A DNA stretch of 64,000 bases, taken from assembly GCF_010682065.1 (NCBI RefSeq), contig NZ_JAAGWG010000018.1, positions 1-64,000 of the forward strand, written 5' to 3'. The position numbers were made by a program, and so were the translations under genes. Numbering within the stretch: the stretch's first letter is position 1; every line of letters starts with the position of its first letter. The notes under the pieces were generated by a model. That model did not search any database. It had not been told where the DNA came from and saw only the letters and a list, made by a program, of their open reading frames with translations. The stretch is from Blastococcus saxobsidens (lineage in GTDB: Bacteria > Actinomycetota > Actinomycetes > Mycobacteriales > Geodermatophilaceae). Positions 18,262 to 27,386 of this stretch are shown here, one piece after another.

Positions 18262-18303
18262 CCAGCGCATCGGGCCGGTTCCCAACCCGGCCGGTCGCCG
18301 CGC

Positions 18304-19908
18304 TCAGTCGCACCGCCCGCCGGGCAGCCACGAGCTGGTGAGCACGTACCGGCCCGGGCGCTCCGCGGTCAGCGTCGTCCAGCCGTCCCGGTCACCGGGG
18401 CGAACGCACCCGCCCGGGCCGGCGACCGAGGACCACTGCGACCAGCGCAGCGCGACCTCCACCTGCCCCGCGGCGCGCACGTCGACCACCAGCCGGGACC
18501 GGTCGCTGGAGACCAGCGTGGCGTTCCCCCGGAGGATCCCGCCGCCGGACACCTCGAACAACCGCCACGACCGGTCCGACCACACCTCCCGCAGTCCCGG
18601 CACACCCTCGCGCAGCAGCCGGGCCTCGCCTCCCGTCGGCCAGTCCAGCGGGCCGCTGGGGAGCACCACGAAGGAGACCCCGGCGTCCCGGAGCCAGTCC
18701 AGGTACGTGCCGGCGTCGAGGGTGCCGTCGTAGAACAGCCCCGCGTGGACGGTGTCCAGCTGCCGCAGCCAGCCGCGCGCCAGCGGCACGCCCTGCGCCA
18801 CCGACATGCTCTCCTCGTGGCTGTTCAGGGGCACCACCTCGATGCGCCCCACGGGTCCGCGCTCCCGCAGCTCGGCCAGCAGCGACTCGGCCTGCGGGGC
18901 GGGCGGCCCCGGCTCCCGCGGCATGAGGTCCCGGACCACGACGGGCGGGAGCAGCCACACCACGGCCACCGCGGCGAGGAAGGTGACCGCCGGCCGGGTG
19001 CGCGCCGCGGCGACCAGCACCGGGACGGCGAAGAGCAGGACCAGGCGGGTCGACGTCGAGCCGACCGGGCTGCTGACCAGCCAGGTCGCCAGCAGCAGCA
19101 CGGCGGTGAACACCGCGCCGGCGCGCAGGGCCCGGTGGCAAGAGGGCAGCAGCGCCGCGGTGAGGCCGGCCGCCGCCACCGCCGCCAGCATCTGGTGGGC
19201 GCTGGTCGGCTGCGGCCCGCTCACCGCGCCGAGGAGCCTGGCGAGGGCCACCGACAGCAGGGCCCCGCCGGCGATCCACCAGGGCGCCACAGGTCGGAGG
19301 GTCACCGCCGACAGCCGCATCCCCGGCTGCGCCCCGATCCACCACGCCGCGGCGGCCAGCACCAGGAAGGCGGCCGCCACCGGGCTCGTGGCCCCGGCGA
19401 GCGCGGCCAGCACCGCCCCGGCGAGCCGTCCCCGACGACCCGGGCGGGTCGCCGCCAGGAGCGCCAGGCACCCCAGCGCCGCACCCAGCCCGAAGGTGGT
19501 GCGCCCGCTCCACTCGTTGGCCGCGAAGGTGGCCGCGGCGGTCACCCCCGCGGCGGTCCAGCGCGCGGGTGAGGGGTGGAGCCGGCCGAGCAGCGCCGTG
19601 GTGGCGGCGGCGCCCAGGACCGTGCCCAGGATGCCGACCAGCGGGAGCCCGAGCAGCCCACCGGCCCAGGGGCTGAGCAGGCTGTAGGAGGCGACCGTCA
19701 CCCCGCCGTACCAACCCAGGTCCACCGGTGCCCGGTTCGTCGTCGCCCACGACGCCCACCACTCCTGCGCGACGAGGTCGCCGCCGACCACGGGCGCGGC
19801 CTCCACGAGCAGCGCCAGGACCAGCGCGCAGGCCGCCGCGACGCCGACGGGGGAGGTCGACAGGAGGCCCGCGGCGCGCCGGAACGACGTCGTCGGGGAG
19901 GCCGGCAT
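18304..19908 (-). CDS. polytopic membrane protein with C-terminal extracytoplasmic domain, function unknown
   Basis: A 534-residue protein. Hydrophobic segments fill residues 15 to about 340 (roughly ten to twelve passes), including a first loop with [17 protein letters not shown] soluble domain of about 190 residues follows, with [17 protein letters not shown], a Trp-rich patch and a beta-rich end ([16 protein letters not shown]). The membrane part plus exterior domain resembles GT-C-type glycosyltransferases in layout, but I see no clear acidic catalytic motif, so I do not assign one. The ATG at 19908 is used; upstream codons in frame are antisense to the lepA promoter region. Divergent from lepA. 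Confidence 0.7.
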   Translation of the reverse strand: MPASPTTSFRRAAGLLSTSPVGVAAACALVLALLVEAAPVVGGDLVAQEWWASWATTNRAPVDLGWYGGVTVASYSLLSPWAGGLLGLPLVGILGTVLGAAATTALLGRLHPSPARWTAAGVTAAATFAANEWSGRTTFGLGAALGCLALLAATRPGRRGRLAGAVLAALAGATSPVAAAFLVLAAAAWWIGAQPGMRLSAVTLRPVAPWWIAGGALLSVALARLLGAVSGPQPTSAHQMLAAVAAAGLTAALLPSCHRALRAGAVFTAVLLLATWLVSSPVGSTSTRLVLLFAVPVLVAAARTRPAVTFLAAVAVVWLLPPVVVRDLMPREPGPPAPQAESLLAELRERGPVGRIEVVPLNSHEESMSVAQGVPLARGWLRQLDTVHAGLFYDGTLDAGTYLDWLRDAGVSFVVLPSGPLDWPTGGEARLLREGVPGLREVWSDRSWRLFEVSGGGILRGNATLVSSDRSRLVVDVRAAGQVEVALRWSQWSSVAGPGGCVRPGDRDGWTTLTAERPGRYVLTSSWLPGGRCD

Positions 19909-20047
19909 CGCCGGCTGCGGCGTGGCTGTCCGGAGCACGCGCTGGTCCTGCCCCGGACCGGCGTCCCCGGAACTCCGCGTCCGCGCCGGTCCCGCCCGCC
20001 GGGTCGCGCCGTCCGACCTGCCGGGGACGTGGGACGATGGCGGCACT

Positions 20048-21895
20048 GTGACGACTCCTGCTGCCACCGATCCGGCCCGCATCCGGAACTTCTGCATCAT
20101 CGCCCACATCGACCACGGCAAGTCGACGCTGGCCGACCGGATGCTCGAAGTGACCGGAATCGTCGAGGGCCGCAACATGCGCGCCCAGTACCTCGACCGC
20201 ATGGACATCGAGCGCGAGCGCGGCATCACCATCAAGGCGCAGAACGTCCGGCTGCCGTGGACCCCGCGCAGCGGCGCCGACACCAGCACCGAGTTCGTGC
20301 TGGACATGATCGACACCCCGGGTCACGTCGACTTCACCTACGAGGTGTCCCGGTCGCTGGCCGCCTGCGAGGGCGCGGTGCTGCTGGTCGACGCCGCGCA
20401 GGGGATCGAGGCCCAGACGCTGGCGAACCTGTACCTGGCGCTGGAGAACGACCTCACGATCATCCCGGTGCTGAACAAGATCGACCTGCCGGCCGCCCAG
20501 CCGGAGAAGTACGCCGCGGAGATCGCGCACATCATCGGCTGCGACCCCGACGACGTGCTCCGGGTCAGCGGCAAGACGGGTGTCGGCGTCCCGGAGCTGC
20601 TCGACCGCATCGTCACCGACATCCCGGCCCCGACCGGCGTCGCCGAGGGTCCGGCGCGCGCGATGATCTTCGACTCCGTCTACGACATCTACCGCGGCGT
20701 CATCACCTACGTGCGCGTGGTCGACGGCCGGATCTCCGCCCGCGAGAAGATCAAGATGATGTCCACCGGCGCCACGCACGAGCTGCTGGAGATCGGCGTC
20801 ATCTCGCCCGAGCCCAAGCCGGTGGACTCCCTGGGCGTCGGCGAGGTCGGCTACTTCATCACCGGGGTGAAGGACGTCCGCCAGTCCCGCGTCGGTGACA
20901 CCGTCACGCTCCAGCACAAGCCGGCGACCGAGTCCATCGGCGGGTACCGCGACCCCAAGCCGATGGTCTACTCCGGCCTCTACCCGATCGACGGCAGCGA
21001 CTACCCGCTGCTGCGCGAGGCGCTGGACAAGCTGCTGCTCAACGACGCCGCCCTGGTCTACGAGCCGGAGACGTCGGCCGCGCTGGGCTTCGGCTTCCGC
21101 GTCGGCTTCCTCGGCCTGCTGCACCTGGAGATCGTCCGGGAGCGGCTGGAGCGCGAGGCGGGCATCAGCCTCATCTCCACCGCCCCCAACGTCGTCTACC
21201 GGGTGGTCATGGAGGACCGCTCGGAGCTGACGGTGACCAACCCGAGCGACTGGCCCGAGGGCAAGATCGACAAGGTCTTCGAGCCGATCGTCAACGCGAC
21301 GATCATCGCGCCCAGCGACTACACCGGCGCGATCATGGAGCTCTGCCAGAGCCGCCGGGGCCAGCTCGGCGGGATGGACTACCTGAGCGAGTCCCGGGTC
21401 GAGCTGCGCTACACGCTGCCGCTGGGCGAGATCATCTTCGACTTCTTCGACGCGCTGAAGTCCAAGACCCGCGGCTACGCCAGCCTGGACTACCAGGAGG
21501 CCGGCGAGCAGGAGTCCGCGCTGGTCAAGGTGGACATCCTGCTGCAGGGCGAGGCCGTCGACGCGTTCAGCGCGATCGTGCACAAGGACAAGGCGTACAG
21601 CTACGGCGTGATGATGGCCGGCAAGCTGCGCGAGCTGATCCCGCGCCAGCAGTTCGAGGTGCCCATCCAGGCCGCCGTCGGGTCCCGGGTCATCGCCCGC
21701 GAGACCGTCCGCGCCATCCGCAAGGACGTCCTCGCCAAGTGCTACGGCGGTGACATCACCCGCAAGCGGAAGCTGCTGGAGAAGCAGAAGGAGGGCAAGA
21801 AGCGGATGAAGATGGTCGGCCGCGTCGAGGTCCCCCAGGAGGCGTTCGTCGCCGCGCTCTCCACCAACGAGTCGACCGCCTCCAAGCCCAAGTGA
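20048..21895 (+). CDS. lepA: elongation factor 4 (LepA)
   Basis: Ribosome-binding GTPase that back-translocates or aids initiation and biogenesis under stress. 615 residues. G1 [14 protein letters not shown]2 region RERGITIK, G3 DTPGHVDF and G4 NKIDLP are intact. LepA-specific C-terminal blocks include [17 protein letters not shown] and the extreme C-terminal [21 protein letters not shown]. The GTG at 20048 is taken as start; upstream frame sequence is unconserved. A four-base overlap couples it to the MOSC gene. Confidence 0.97.
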   Translation: MTTPAATDPARIRNFCIIAHIDHGKSTLADRMLEVTGIVEGRNMRAQYLDRMDIERERGITIKAQNVRLPWTPRSGADTSTEFVLDMIDTPGHVDFTYEVSRSLAACEGAVLLVDAAQGIEAQTLANLYLALENDLTIIPVLNKIDLPAAQPEKYAAEIAHIIGCDPDDVLRVSGKTGVGVPELLDRIVTDIPAPTGVAEGPARAMIFDSVYDIYRGVITYVRVVDGRISAREKIKMMSTGATHELLEIGVISPEPKPVDSLGVGEVGYFITGVKDVRQSRVGDTVTLQHKPATESIGGYRDPKPMVYSGLYPIDGSDYPLLREALDKLLLNDAALVYEPETSAALGFGFRVGFLGLLHLEIVRERLEREAGISLISTAPNVVYRVVMEDRSELTVTNPSDWPEGKIDKVFEPIVNATIIAPSDYTGAIMELCQSRRGQLGGMDYLSESRVELRYTLPLGEIIFDFFDALKSKTRGYASLDYQEAGEQESALVKVDILLQGEAVDAFSAIVHKDKAYSYGVMMAGKLRELIPRQQFEVPIQAAVGSRVIARETVRAIRKDVLAKCYGGDITRKRKLLEKQKEGKKRMKMVGRVEVPQEAFVAALSTNESTASKPK

Positions 21896-22548
21896 TCGGG
21901 CGGCTCACCGCCGTCTGCGTCTCGGGGACGGACCTGCCCGCCGTCGAGGGCCGCAAGCCCGTCCGCACCGGCATCGACAAGCGGCCGGTCGAGGGCCGGG
22001 TCGCCGTCGGGGAGCACGGGCTGGACGGCGACGTCCAGGTCAACCGCAAGTACCACGGCGGCGACGGGCAGCAGGTCTACGCCTACGCCCAGGAGGACGC
22101 CGACTGGTGGGTGGCCGAGCTCGGCCGCGAGCTGCCGCCGGGCCGGTTCGGCGAGAACCTCCGGACGACGGGGCTCGACCTCACCGGGGCGGTGCTGGGG
22201 GAGCGGTGGCGGGTCGGGACGGCGCTGCTCGAGGTGACGGCCCCGCGCATCCCGTGCGCCAACTTCGCCCGGTTCTGGGACGTGCCGCAGCTGGTCAAGC
22301 GGTTCACCGCGCGCGGTGCCAGCGGGGCCTACCTGCGCGTCCTGGAGACCGGTGAGCTCGGCGCGGGCGACGCCGTGGAGATCGTCGAGCGCCCCGAGCA
22401 CGACGTGACCATCGGGCTGGCGTTCAGGGCCTTCACCACGCAGAAGTACCGCATCCCCGAGCTGGACCCGGCGCTGCCCCATCTGCCCGAGCGGGACCGC
22501 GCCAAGGTGGCGGCGAGGATCGCCCGGCGGATCACTCCCGTCCTCTAG
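21892..22548 (+). CDS. MOSC domain-containing protein (YiiM-like)
   Basis: A 218-residue MOSC-domain protein of the type related to molybdenum cofactor sulfurase C-termini. [29 protein letters not shown] is the family N-terminal block, [12 protein letters not shown] follows, and [13 protein letters not shown] contains the conserved Cys that could carry sulfur for the molybdenum cofactor. It starts with GTG overlapping the lepA stop, and ends with TAG, rare in this window. Its physiological substrate is unknown; YiiM reduces N-hydroxylated compounds in enterobacteria. Confidence 0.88.
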   Translation: MIGRLTAVCVSGTDLPAVEGRKPVRTGIDKRPVEGRVAVGEHGLDGDVQVNRKYHGGDGQQVYAYAQEDADWWVAELGRELPPGRFGENLRTTGLDLTGAVLGERWRVGTALLEVTAPRIPCANFARFWDVPQLVKRFTARGASGAYLRVLETGELGAGDAVEIVERPEHDVTIGLAFRAFTTQKYRIPELDPALPHLPERDRAKVAARIARRITPVL

Positions 22549-22610
22549 CAGCGCAGCGCGCTAGTGTCCGCCGCGACGGCCGGGTCGACCGGTCGCGGGG
22601 AGAGGTGGCC

Positions 22611-23318
22611 ATGTCCGTGCGCCGGTCGGGAATCGTGCTGATCTCACTGGCCCTGCTGGCCGGTCCGGTCCTGGTCGGCTGCGGCGGGAGCGACGAACCG
22701 GAGGAGTCGGCGGGGGACCTGCTCGGTCGCGCCAAGCAGCACCTCGACGAGACGTCCAGCGCGCACTTCGTCCTGGACAGCGAGGGGGCGCCGTCGTCGG
22801 GCACCGCCCTGGTCGGCGGGGAGGGGGACATCGCCCGCCCGGCGTCGTTCCAGGGGACGCTGAAGGTGGTCGCCCTCGGCTCCACCGTCGACCTGCAGGT
22901 CGTCTCCGTCGACGGGACCGTCTACGCCGAGCTGCCGTTCGCCGCCGGGTTCAGCGTGATCGAGCCGGCCCAGTTCGGCATCGGCGACCCCGGCGCGCTG
23001 CTCGACCCGGAGACCGGCATCTCCCAGCTCCTCGCCGAGGCGCAGTCGGCCGAGCTGGGGGAGGAGCGCCGGGTGGACGGCGAGGTGGTCCGCGAGGTGA
23101 CGGCGGAGCTCCCCGGCGAGCTGGTGGAGCAGGTGCTCACCAGCAAGGACCCGTCCGAGCCGGTGCAGGCGCGCTTCTCCGTCGCCACCGAGAGCGGTGA
23201 GCTGCGCCGCGCCGAGCTGACCGGACCGTTCTTCGCCGCCGGCGAGGAAGCGACCTACACCCTCGAGCTCAGCGACTTCGGGGCCGATGTCGAGATCACC
23301 GCACCTCCCACGGGCTGA
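22611..23318 (+). CDS. lprG: LprG/LppX-family lipoprotein
   Basis: A 235-residue lipoprotein: signal VLISLALLAGPVLVGCGG with the modified Cys near residue 24, then a LppX_LprAFG-type fold (AKQHLDETSSAHFVLDSEG, a beta sheet, and GFSVIEPAQFGIGDPGALLDPETGISQLL). In mycobacteria LprG carries triacylated lipids and works with the MFS pump P55 from the same operon. The next gene here is such a pump and overlaps by 32 bases, which supports orthologous function. The ATG at 22611 has GGAGAGG upstream; the GTG two codons earlier is less well placed. Confidence 0.82.
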   Translation: MSVRRSGIVLISLALLAGPVLVGCGGSDEPEESAGDLLGRAKQHLDETSSAHFVLDSEGAPSSGTALVGGEGDIARPASFQGTLKVVALGSTVDLQVVSVDGTVYAELPFAAGFSVIEPAQFGIGDPGALLDPETGISQLLAEAQSAELGEERRVDGEVVREVTAELPGELVEQVLTSKDPSEPVQARFSVATESGELRRAELTGPFFAAGEEATYTLELSDFGADVEITAPPTG

Positions 23319-25044
23319 TCCGGCGACCCCCGGCCGCACCCCGGTCCCCGGGGTGGCGGCGGTCGCCCTCGCCACCCTCGCCGTGCTGGTCACCGCGGCC
23401 GACACCTACGTCGTCGTCCTGGCGCTGCCCGACATCCTCACCGGCGTCGGGGTCGGTCTGGACGACCTCCAGCGGGCGACACCGATCGTCGGCGGTTTCC
23501 TGCTCGGCTACACCGCCACCCTGCCGCTGCTGGGCCGGCTCGCCGACCTGCGCGGCCGCACGCCGGTGCTCGTGGGTTGCCTCCTGCTGTTCGCGCTCGG
23601 CTCGCTGCTCACCGCCTCGGCCGACTCGCTCGGTCTCGCCGTCGCCGGGCGCGGCCTGCAGGGCATCGGCGCCGGCGGGCTGGTGCCCGCCACCCTCGCC
23701 CTGGTGGCCGACCGCTGGCCGCCCGAGCGGCGGTCGGTGCCGCTCGGCGTCGTCGGGGCCGTGCAGGAGGCCGGCGCGGTGCTGGGTCCGCTGGCCGGTG
23801 CCGCGGTGCTCGCCGCGGCCGACTGGCGGGCGATCTTCTGGCTCAACCTGCTTCTCGGTCTCGGGCTGGCGGCCGGCATCGCCGCGGCGGCCCGGTCGCG
23901 GCGGCCCGACGGCGTGGGCCTCGCGCTGGCGTCGCTCGCGGCCCTGGCCCTGGCCCTCCAGCTGGCCGAGCCGGCGGCGCTGGCCGAGGACGTGACCCTC
24001 GGCCTGCTCTACGTCCCGGTGGTCGAGGCGTGGCCGTGGACCACGCCGCTGGCGCTGGTCGCCGTGCTGGCGGCGGCCGCGCTCGGAGCGCGCAGCCTGG
24101 CCACCCCGGCGGGGGCGCTGCTGCCGCTGCGCGGGCTCGGCGCGCTCGCCCGCGAGGTCGACGTGCTCGGGTCGGCGCTCGCCGTGGTCGCGCTGGGCTC
24201 CCTGGTCTGGGCCTTCGCCGCCGCCGACCCGGCCACGCAGGTGGTGGCGCACGGCCGGCTGCTGCTGCCGCTGGCCGGCGTCACCGCGCTGCTGTTCGTG
24301 CTGCACGAGCGGCGGACGGCGAACCCGGTGCTGCCGCTGGCCGCGATGCGTCCCGTCGGCGCGTGGGGTGCGCTGCTGGTGAACCTGCTGGTCGGTGTCG
24401 CCCTGGTGGCGGCGCTGGTCGACATCCCGCTCTTCGCCCGCGCCACCACGGCGCCGGGGGACCAGCTCGGGGCGGCGCTCGTGCTGCTGCGGCTGCTGGT
24501 CGCCGTTCCGGTGGGTGCGGTGGCCGGCGGGTGGCTCTGCCGGGTGGTCCCGCCGCGCCTCGTCGCCGCCGTCGGCATGGCGCTGGCCGCGGTCGCGTTC
24601 GTGGCGATGACCAGCTGGGACGAGCGATCGCTGGACGGCTGGCCGTCGACCGTCGTCCTGCTGGCCGCGGGGCTCGGGTTCGGGCTGGCGATCCCGCCGG
24701 TCAACGCCGTGCTCCTGGCCGTCACCCGGCCCGAGGTGCACGGCAGCGCCGGCGCGCTCGCCGTCGTCGCCCGGACCGTCGGCATGCTGGCCGGGCTGTC
24801 CCTGCTCACCGCCGTCGCGCTGCGCCGGTTCACCGCGGAGGTGGCGGCGATCGGGACGCCGATGGAGCTCTGCCCGACCACCCCCGCCGACTGCGCCGCC
24901 TACGACGCGGCCACCGAGGCGGCGCTGCTCACCCAGCTGCACACGGTGTTCGCCGGCGCCGCGATCGCCGCGGGCCTGGCCGCCGTCGCGGCGCTGGTGC
25001 TGCTCAGGAGTTCAGGACCAGTCCGAGGTCCTGCCGGAGGCTGA
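23287..25044 (+). CDS. MFS transporter, P55/EmrB-QacA type
   Basis: A 585-residue proton-driven exporter with about 14 membrane segments. MFS motif A is GRLADLRGRTPVLVG near residue 80, motif C-like GAVQEAGAVLGPLAGAAV near 160, and TAADTYVVVLALPDIL in the first helix is the DHA2 pattern. It overlaps the lprG-type gene, matching the mycobacterial lprG-p55 operon for lipid and drug export. Its 3' end overlaps the convergent Clp N-domain gene by 41 bases, so the two transcripts are antisense there. Confidence 0.87.
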   Translation: MSRSPHLPRADPATPGRTPVPGVAAVALATLAVLVTAADTYVVVLALPDILTGVGVGLDDLQRATPIVGGFLLGYTATLPLLGRLADLRGRTPVLVGCLLLFALGSLLTASADSLGLAVAGRGLQGIGAGGLVPATLALVADRWPPERRSVPLGVVGAVQEAGAVLGPLAGAAVLAAADWRAIFWLNLLLGLGLAAGIAAAARSRRPDGVGLALASLAALALALQLAEPAALAEDVTLGLLYVPVVEAWPWTTPLALVAVLAAAALGARSLATPAGALLPLRGLGALAREVDVLGSALAVVALGSLVWAFAAADPATQVVAHGRLLLPLAGVTALLFVLHERRTANPVLPLAAMRPVGAWGALLVNLLVGVALVAALVDIPLFARATTAPGDQLGAALVLLRLLVAVPVGAVAGGWLCRVVPPRLVAAVGMALAAVAFVAMTSWDERSLDGWPSTVVLLAAGLGFGLAIPPVNAVLLAVTRPEVHGSAGALAVVARTVGMLAGLSLLTAVALRRFTAEVAAIGTPMELCPTTPADCAAYDAATEAALLTQLHTVFAGAAIAAGLAAVAALVLLRSSGPVRGPAGG

Positions 25045-25540
25045 CCGGGTCGAGGCCGCGGTCGTGCAGGATCTTCATCGCCAGGCCCTCGCCCTCGCGG
25101 ATCAGGCCGAGCGCGATGTGACCGTCGGCGATGCTCCGCGACTTCATCGCCAGCGCCTCGCGGAGGGAGAGCTCGAGCACCTTCTTCGCCCGCGGGGTGA
25201 ACGGGATGTGCCCGCTGCCCCCGGAGCTGCGCCCGGGACCGTCGAGCGCGCCGGGGCCGAAGGTGGCCTCGACGCTGCTGCGGACCGCGTCGAGGTCGAT
25301 GCCCACGCTGGTGAGCGCGTCGGCGTCCAGGTCGTCGCTGCCGGTCAGCCGGACGACGTCGGCGGCCACCTCGTCGGCCGCCAGGCCGTGCCGCGCGAGC
25401 ACGACCGCGGACGGCGTGGACCGCCGCAGGAGCGCCAGCAGCAGGTGCTCGGTGCCGATCCGGGGGGAGTGCAGGGTCCGGGCCTCCTGCTGGGCGCCGA
25501 CGACGACCGCCCGCGCCTCGGGGGTGAACCGCTCGAACAT
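25004..25540 (-). CDS. Clp N-terminal-domain protein (ClpC2-like)
   Basis: A 178-residue protein made only of Clp_N repeats: FERFTPEARAVVVGAQQEARTLHSPRIGTEHLLLALL and FTPRAKKVLELSLREALAMKSRSIADGHIALGLIREGEG. It has no AAA+ module, so it is not a protease unfoldase. Such stand-alone domains bind ClpC substrates or ligands and may act as adaptors or decoys; mycobacterial ClpC2 is a comparison. It starts two bases after the HTH gene stop, suggesting a regulator-adaptor operon. It runs over the end of the exporter gene on the other strand. Confidence 0.85.
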   Translation of the reverse strand: MFERFTPEARAVVVGAQQEARTLHSPRIGTEHLLLALLRRSTPSAVVLARHGLAADEVAADVVRLTGSDDLDADALTSVGIDLDAVRSSVEATFGPGALDGPGRSSGGSGHIPFTPRAKKVLELSLREALAMKSRSIADGHIALGLIREGEGLAMKILHDRGLDPVSLRQDLGLVLNS

Positions 25541-25542
25541 GG

Positions 25543-25791
25543 TCAGTCCTTCCGTCGGAGGGAGGCTCTGCCGCTGAGGGACCGAGCGCTCGCGTGCTTC
25601 TTGTGCACCGCCTGCCGGCTCACCCCGAGCAGCTGGGCGATCTGCTCCCAGGTCCAGCCCTGGTCGCGCGCGCTCTGCACCTGGAGGGCCTCCAGGCGTT
25701 CGACCAGCACCCGCAACGACCGGACGGCCTTCAGGCCCACGGCGGGGTCCTTGCTGCCGGCGGCGGTGGCCACCTCTGTCGTGTCGGCCAT
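25543..25791 (-). CDS. small HTH DNA-binding protein
   Basis: An 82-residue protein. The C-terminal half has DQGWTWEQIAQLLGVSRQAVHKKHA, a clear helix-turn-helix like sigma-factor region 4 or transposase-like HTH. Upstream of it a helix LRVLVERLEALQVQSAR may mediate dimerisation. The start is the ATG at 25791: TAGGTT (minus strand) ends 7 bases upstream and a perfect TTGACA lies 18 bases further. It likely controls itself and the Clp-N gene behind it through the CTGTCAACC repeats at its own promoter. Confidence 0.8.
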   Translation of the reverse strand: MADTTEVATAAGSKDPAVGLKAVRSLRVLVERLEALQVQSARDQGWTWEQIAQLLGVSRQAVHKKHASARSLSGRASLRRKD

Positions 25792-25793
25792 GG

Positions 25794-25841
25794 CTGTCAA
25801 CCTAGGTTGCGCGCTTGGGTCCTGTCAACCCGCTTTGACAG
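25794..25841 (-). promoter_or_regulatory. promoter and candidate operator of the HTH-clpN operon
   Basis: Minus strand: -35 TTGACA (25823-25828), 18-base spacer, -10 TAGGTT (25799-25804). On the plus strand CTGTCAACC occurs at 25794 and 25822, and TTGACAG at 25835-25841 pairs with the second copy. The repeats cover both promoter boxes, fitting autorepression. Confidence 0.6.
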
Positions 25842-25883
25842 CGGAGAGGTGGCTAAGCTCGGGTCGAGCCGCGACCACGGCTC

Positions 25884-25926
25884 CCGGACGAGCGGTGCCG
25901 TACCCGGTGTGCGACAAGACGGCGCC
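25884..25926 (+). promoter_or_regulatory. guanidine-III (ykkC-III) riboswitch
   Basis: The 43-base element contains the conserved pieces of the class: CCGGACGAG (25884-25892), GCCGTACCCGGT (25897-25908) and ACAAGACGGCGCC (25914-25926). CCGG at 25884 pairs with CCGG at 25904, and GCCGT (25897-25901) forms the pseudoknot with ACGGC (25919-25923). The ribosome site AGAGGAG begins immediately after the 3' end, so guanidinium binding would control its exposure. Confidence 0.88.
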
Positions 25927-25939
25927 AGAGGAGCCCGCG

Positions 25940-26254
25940 ATGTCGTGGTTGGTGCTGGTCCTGTCCGGGGTGCTGGAGGCGGTGTGGGCTGCGGCCCTGG
26001 ACCGCTCGGAGGGCTTCACGCGGCTCTGGCCGACGGTGCTCTTCGCCGTCGCGCTGGCCGCGAGCATGGGCGGGCTCGCCTTCGCGATGCGCGAGCTCCC
26101 GCTGGGCACGGCCTACGCGGTGTGGGTGGGCATCGGCGCGGTGCTGACGGTCGTCTACGCCATGGTGACCGGCGCGGAACCGGTCTCGCTCGTACGGCTG
26201 CTGCTGCTCGCCGGGATCGTCGGCTGCGTGGTCGGCCTCAAGCTCGTCCATTGA
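25940..26254 (+). CDS. SMR-family guanidinium exporter (Gdx/SugE type)
   Basis: A 104-residue, four-helix small multidrug resistance protein. The first helix carries the essential membrane Glu in SGVLEAVWAAALDRSEGF, in the Gdx rather than EmrE sequence context. PLGTAYAVWVGIGAVLTVVYAMV is the second signature. Gdx proteins expel guanidinium in exchange for two protons as dual-topology dimers. The guanidine-III riboswitch directly upstream supports that substrate and fixes the ATG at 25940. A strong hairpin begins right after the stop. Confidence 0.9.
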   Translation: MSWLVLVLSGVLEAVWAAALDRSEGFTRLWPTVLFAVALAASMGGLAFAMRELPLGTAYAVWVGIGAVLTVVYAMVTGAEPVSLVRLLLLAGIVGCVVGLKLVH

Positions 26255-26255
26255 G

Positions 26256-26308
26256 GGTGTGCGCGGATGCGCGATTCCGGGACTCGGAACTGCGCACCCG
26301 CGCACACC
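26256..26308. terminator. long interrupted hairpin between gdx and the oxidoreductase gene
   Basis: GGTGTGCGCGG (26256-26266) pairs perfectly with CCGCGCACACC (26298-26308), and inner TGCGC and TTCCG pair with GCGCA and CGGAA. Between convergent genes, so it can serve both. Confidence 0.75.
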
Positions 26309-26317
26309 GTCGCCCGC

Positions 26318-27283
26318 CTACAGCGTGAAGACGATCTTCCCGTTGGTGCGGCCCTCGAGCATCCGCGCGAAGCCCTCGGCGGCCTGCGCCAGCGGCAGCT
26401 CGACGTCGATCTGCGGCCGGATGCCGGTCACGGCGCACATCTGGATGAGCGCCTCGAGCTCGGCCTTGGTGCCCATCGTGGAGCCGATCACCGACAGCTG
26501 GGTGAAGAACACCCGGTTGAGCTCGGCGCCGGGGTTGAAGCCGGTGGTCGCGCCCGAGGTCACCAGGACCCCGCCGGGCTTGAGCGACTTGATGCTGTGG
26601 CTCCAGGTGGCCTCGCCGACGGTCTCCATGACGCCGTCCACCCGCTCCGGCAGCCGCGCGCCGGACTCGAACGCCTGCTCGGCGCCCAGGGCCAGCGCGG
26701 CGGCGCGCTTCTCCTCGCTGCGGCCGGTCACCCAGATCCGGTAACCGGCGGCGCGGCCCAGCACGATCAGCGCCGTCGCGACGCCGCCGCTGGCGCCCTG
26801 CACGAGCACCGTCTGGCCCGGGCGCAGCCCCGACTTCACGAACAGCATCCGGTAGGCCGTCAGCCACGCGGTGGGCAGGCACGCGGCCTCGGCGAAGGAC
26901 AGCTCGGCCGGCTTGGGCAACAGGTTGCGCCTCGGGACGGCGACCTTCTCCGCCATCGACCCCTGGTGCACCTCCGACAGCAGCGAGCGCTTCGGGTCGA
27001 GGGTCTCGTCACCCATCCAGTCCGGGGTGGAGATGACGCCGTGGACGACGACCTCGTTGCCGTCCTCGTCGATCCCGGCGGCGTCGGTGCCCAGGATCAT
27101 CGGCATGCGCTGGGCGGGCAGCCCGATGCCCTGCAGGCTGAACAGGTCGTGGTGGTTGAGCGACACCGCCTTGACCTGGATCGTCGTCCAGCCGTCGGGC
27201 GCCACCGGCTCGGGCCGGTCGCCGACCTCCAGCACGGAGAGCGGGTCCTTCGGTGCGGGCGTGGAGACGAAGGCAGCGAGCAT
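26318..27283 (-). CDS. zinc-binding alcohol dehydrogenase-like / quinone oxidoreductase family protein
   Basis: A 321-residue medium-chain dehydrogenase/reductase. The N-terminal GroES-like domain contains SLNHHDLFSLQGIGLPAQRMPMILGTDAAG, and the nucleotide-binding domain has VLVQGASGGVATALIVLGRAAG (GxGxxG-like turn near residue 155). The catalytic zinc Cys/His set of alcohol dehydrogenases is absent, which fits the zinc-free NADPH:quinone or enoyl reductase branch. The ATG is preceded by TAGCGT at 6 bases, a leaderless start. It ends with TAG. The substrate is not predictable. Confidence 0.87.
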   Translation of the reverse strand: MLAAFVSTPAPKDPLSVLEVGDRPEPVAPDGWTTIQVKAVSLNHHDLFSLQGIGLPAQRMPMILGTDAAGIDEDGNEVVVHGVISTPDWMGDETLDPKRSLLSEVHQGSMAEKVAVPRRNLLPKPAELSFAEAACLPTAWLTAYRMLFVKSGLRPGQTVLVQGASGGVATALIVLGRAAGYRIWVTGRSEEKRAAALALGAEQAFESGARLPERVDGVMETVGEATWSHSIKSLKPGGVLVTSGATTGFNPGAELNRVFFTQLSVIGSTMGTKAELEALIQMCAVTGIRPQIDVELPLAQAAEGFARMLEGRTNGKIVFTL

Positions 27284-27289
27284 GTCCGG

Positions 27290-27295
27290 ACGCTA
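27290..27295 (-). promoter_or_regulatory. -10 hexamer of the oxidoreductase gene
   Basis: Minus-strand TAGCGT ends 6 bases before the ATG at 27283. Confidence 0.5.
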
Positions 27296-27386
27296 ACCGA
27301 GGCGGCGACCAGCGGCGACGTCGGCAGTGATGCGACCGGGCGCTAGCGTGACCGTGATCACGACCACGGCGAGGGGACCCCTGCAG

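Noticed and set aside
18392-21583. Long minus-strand open frame opposite lepA
   Set aside because: Its composition is that of an antisense frame; lepA on the other strand is certain.
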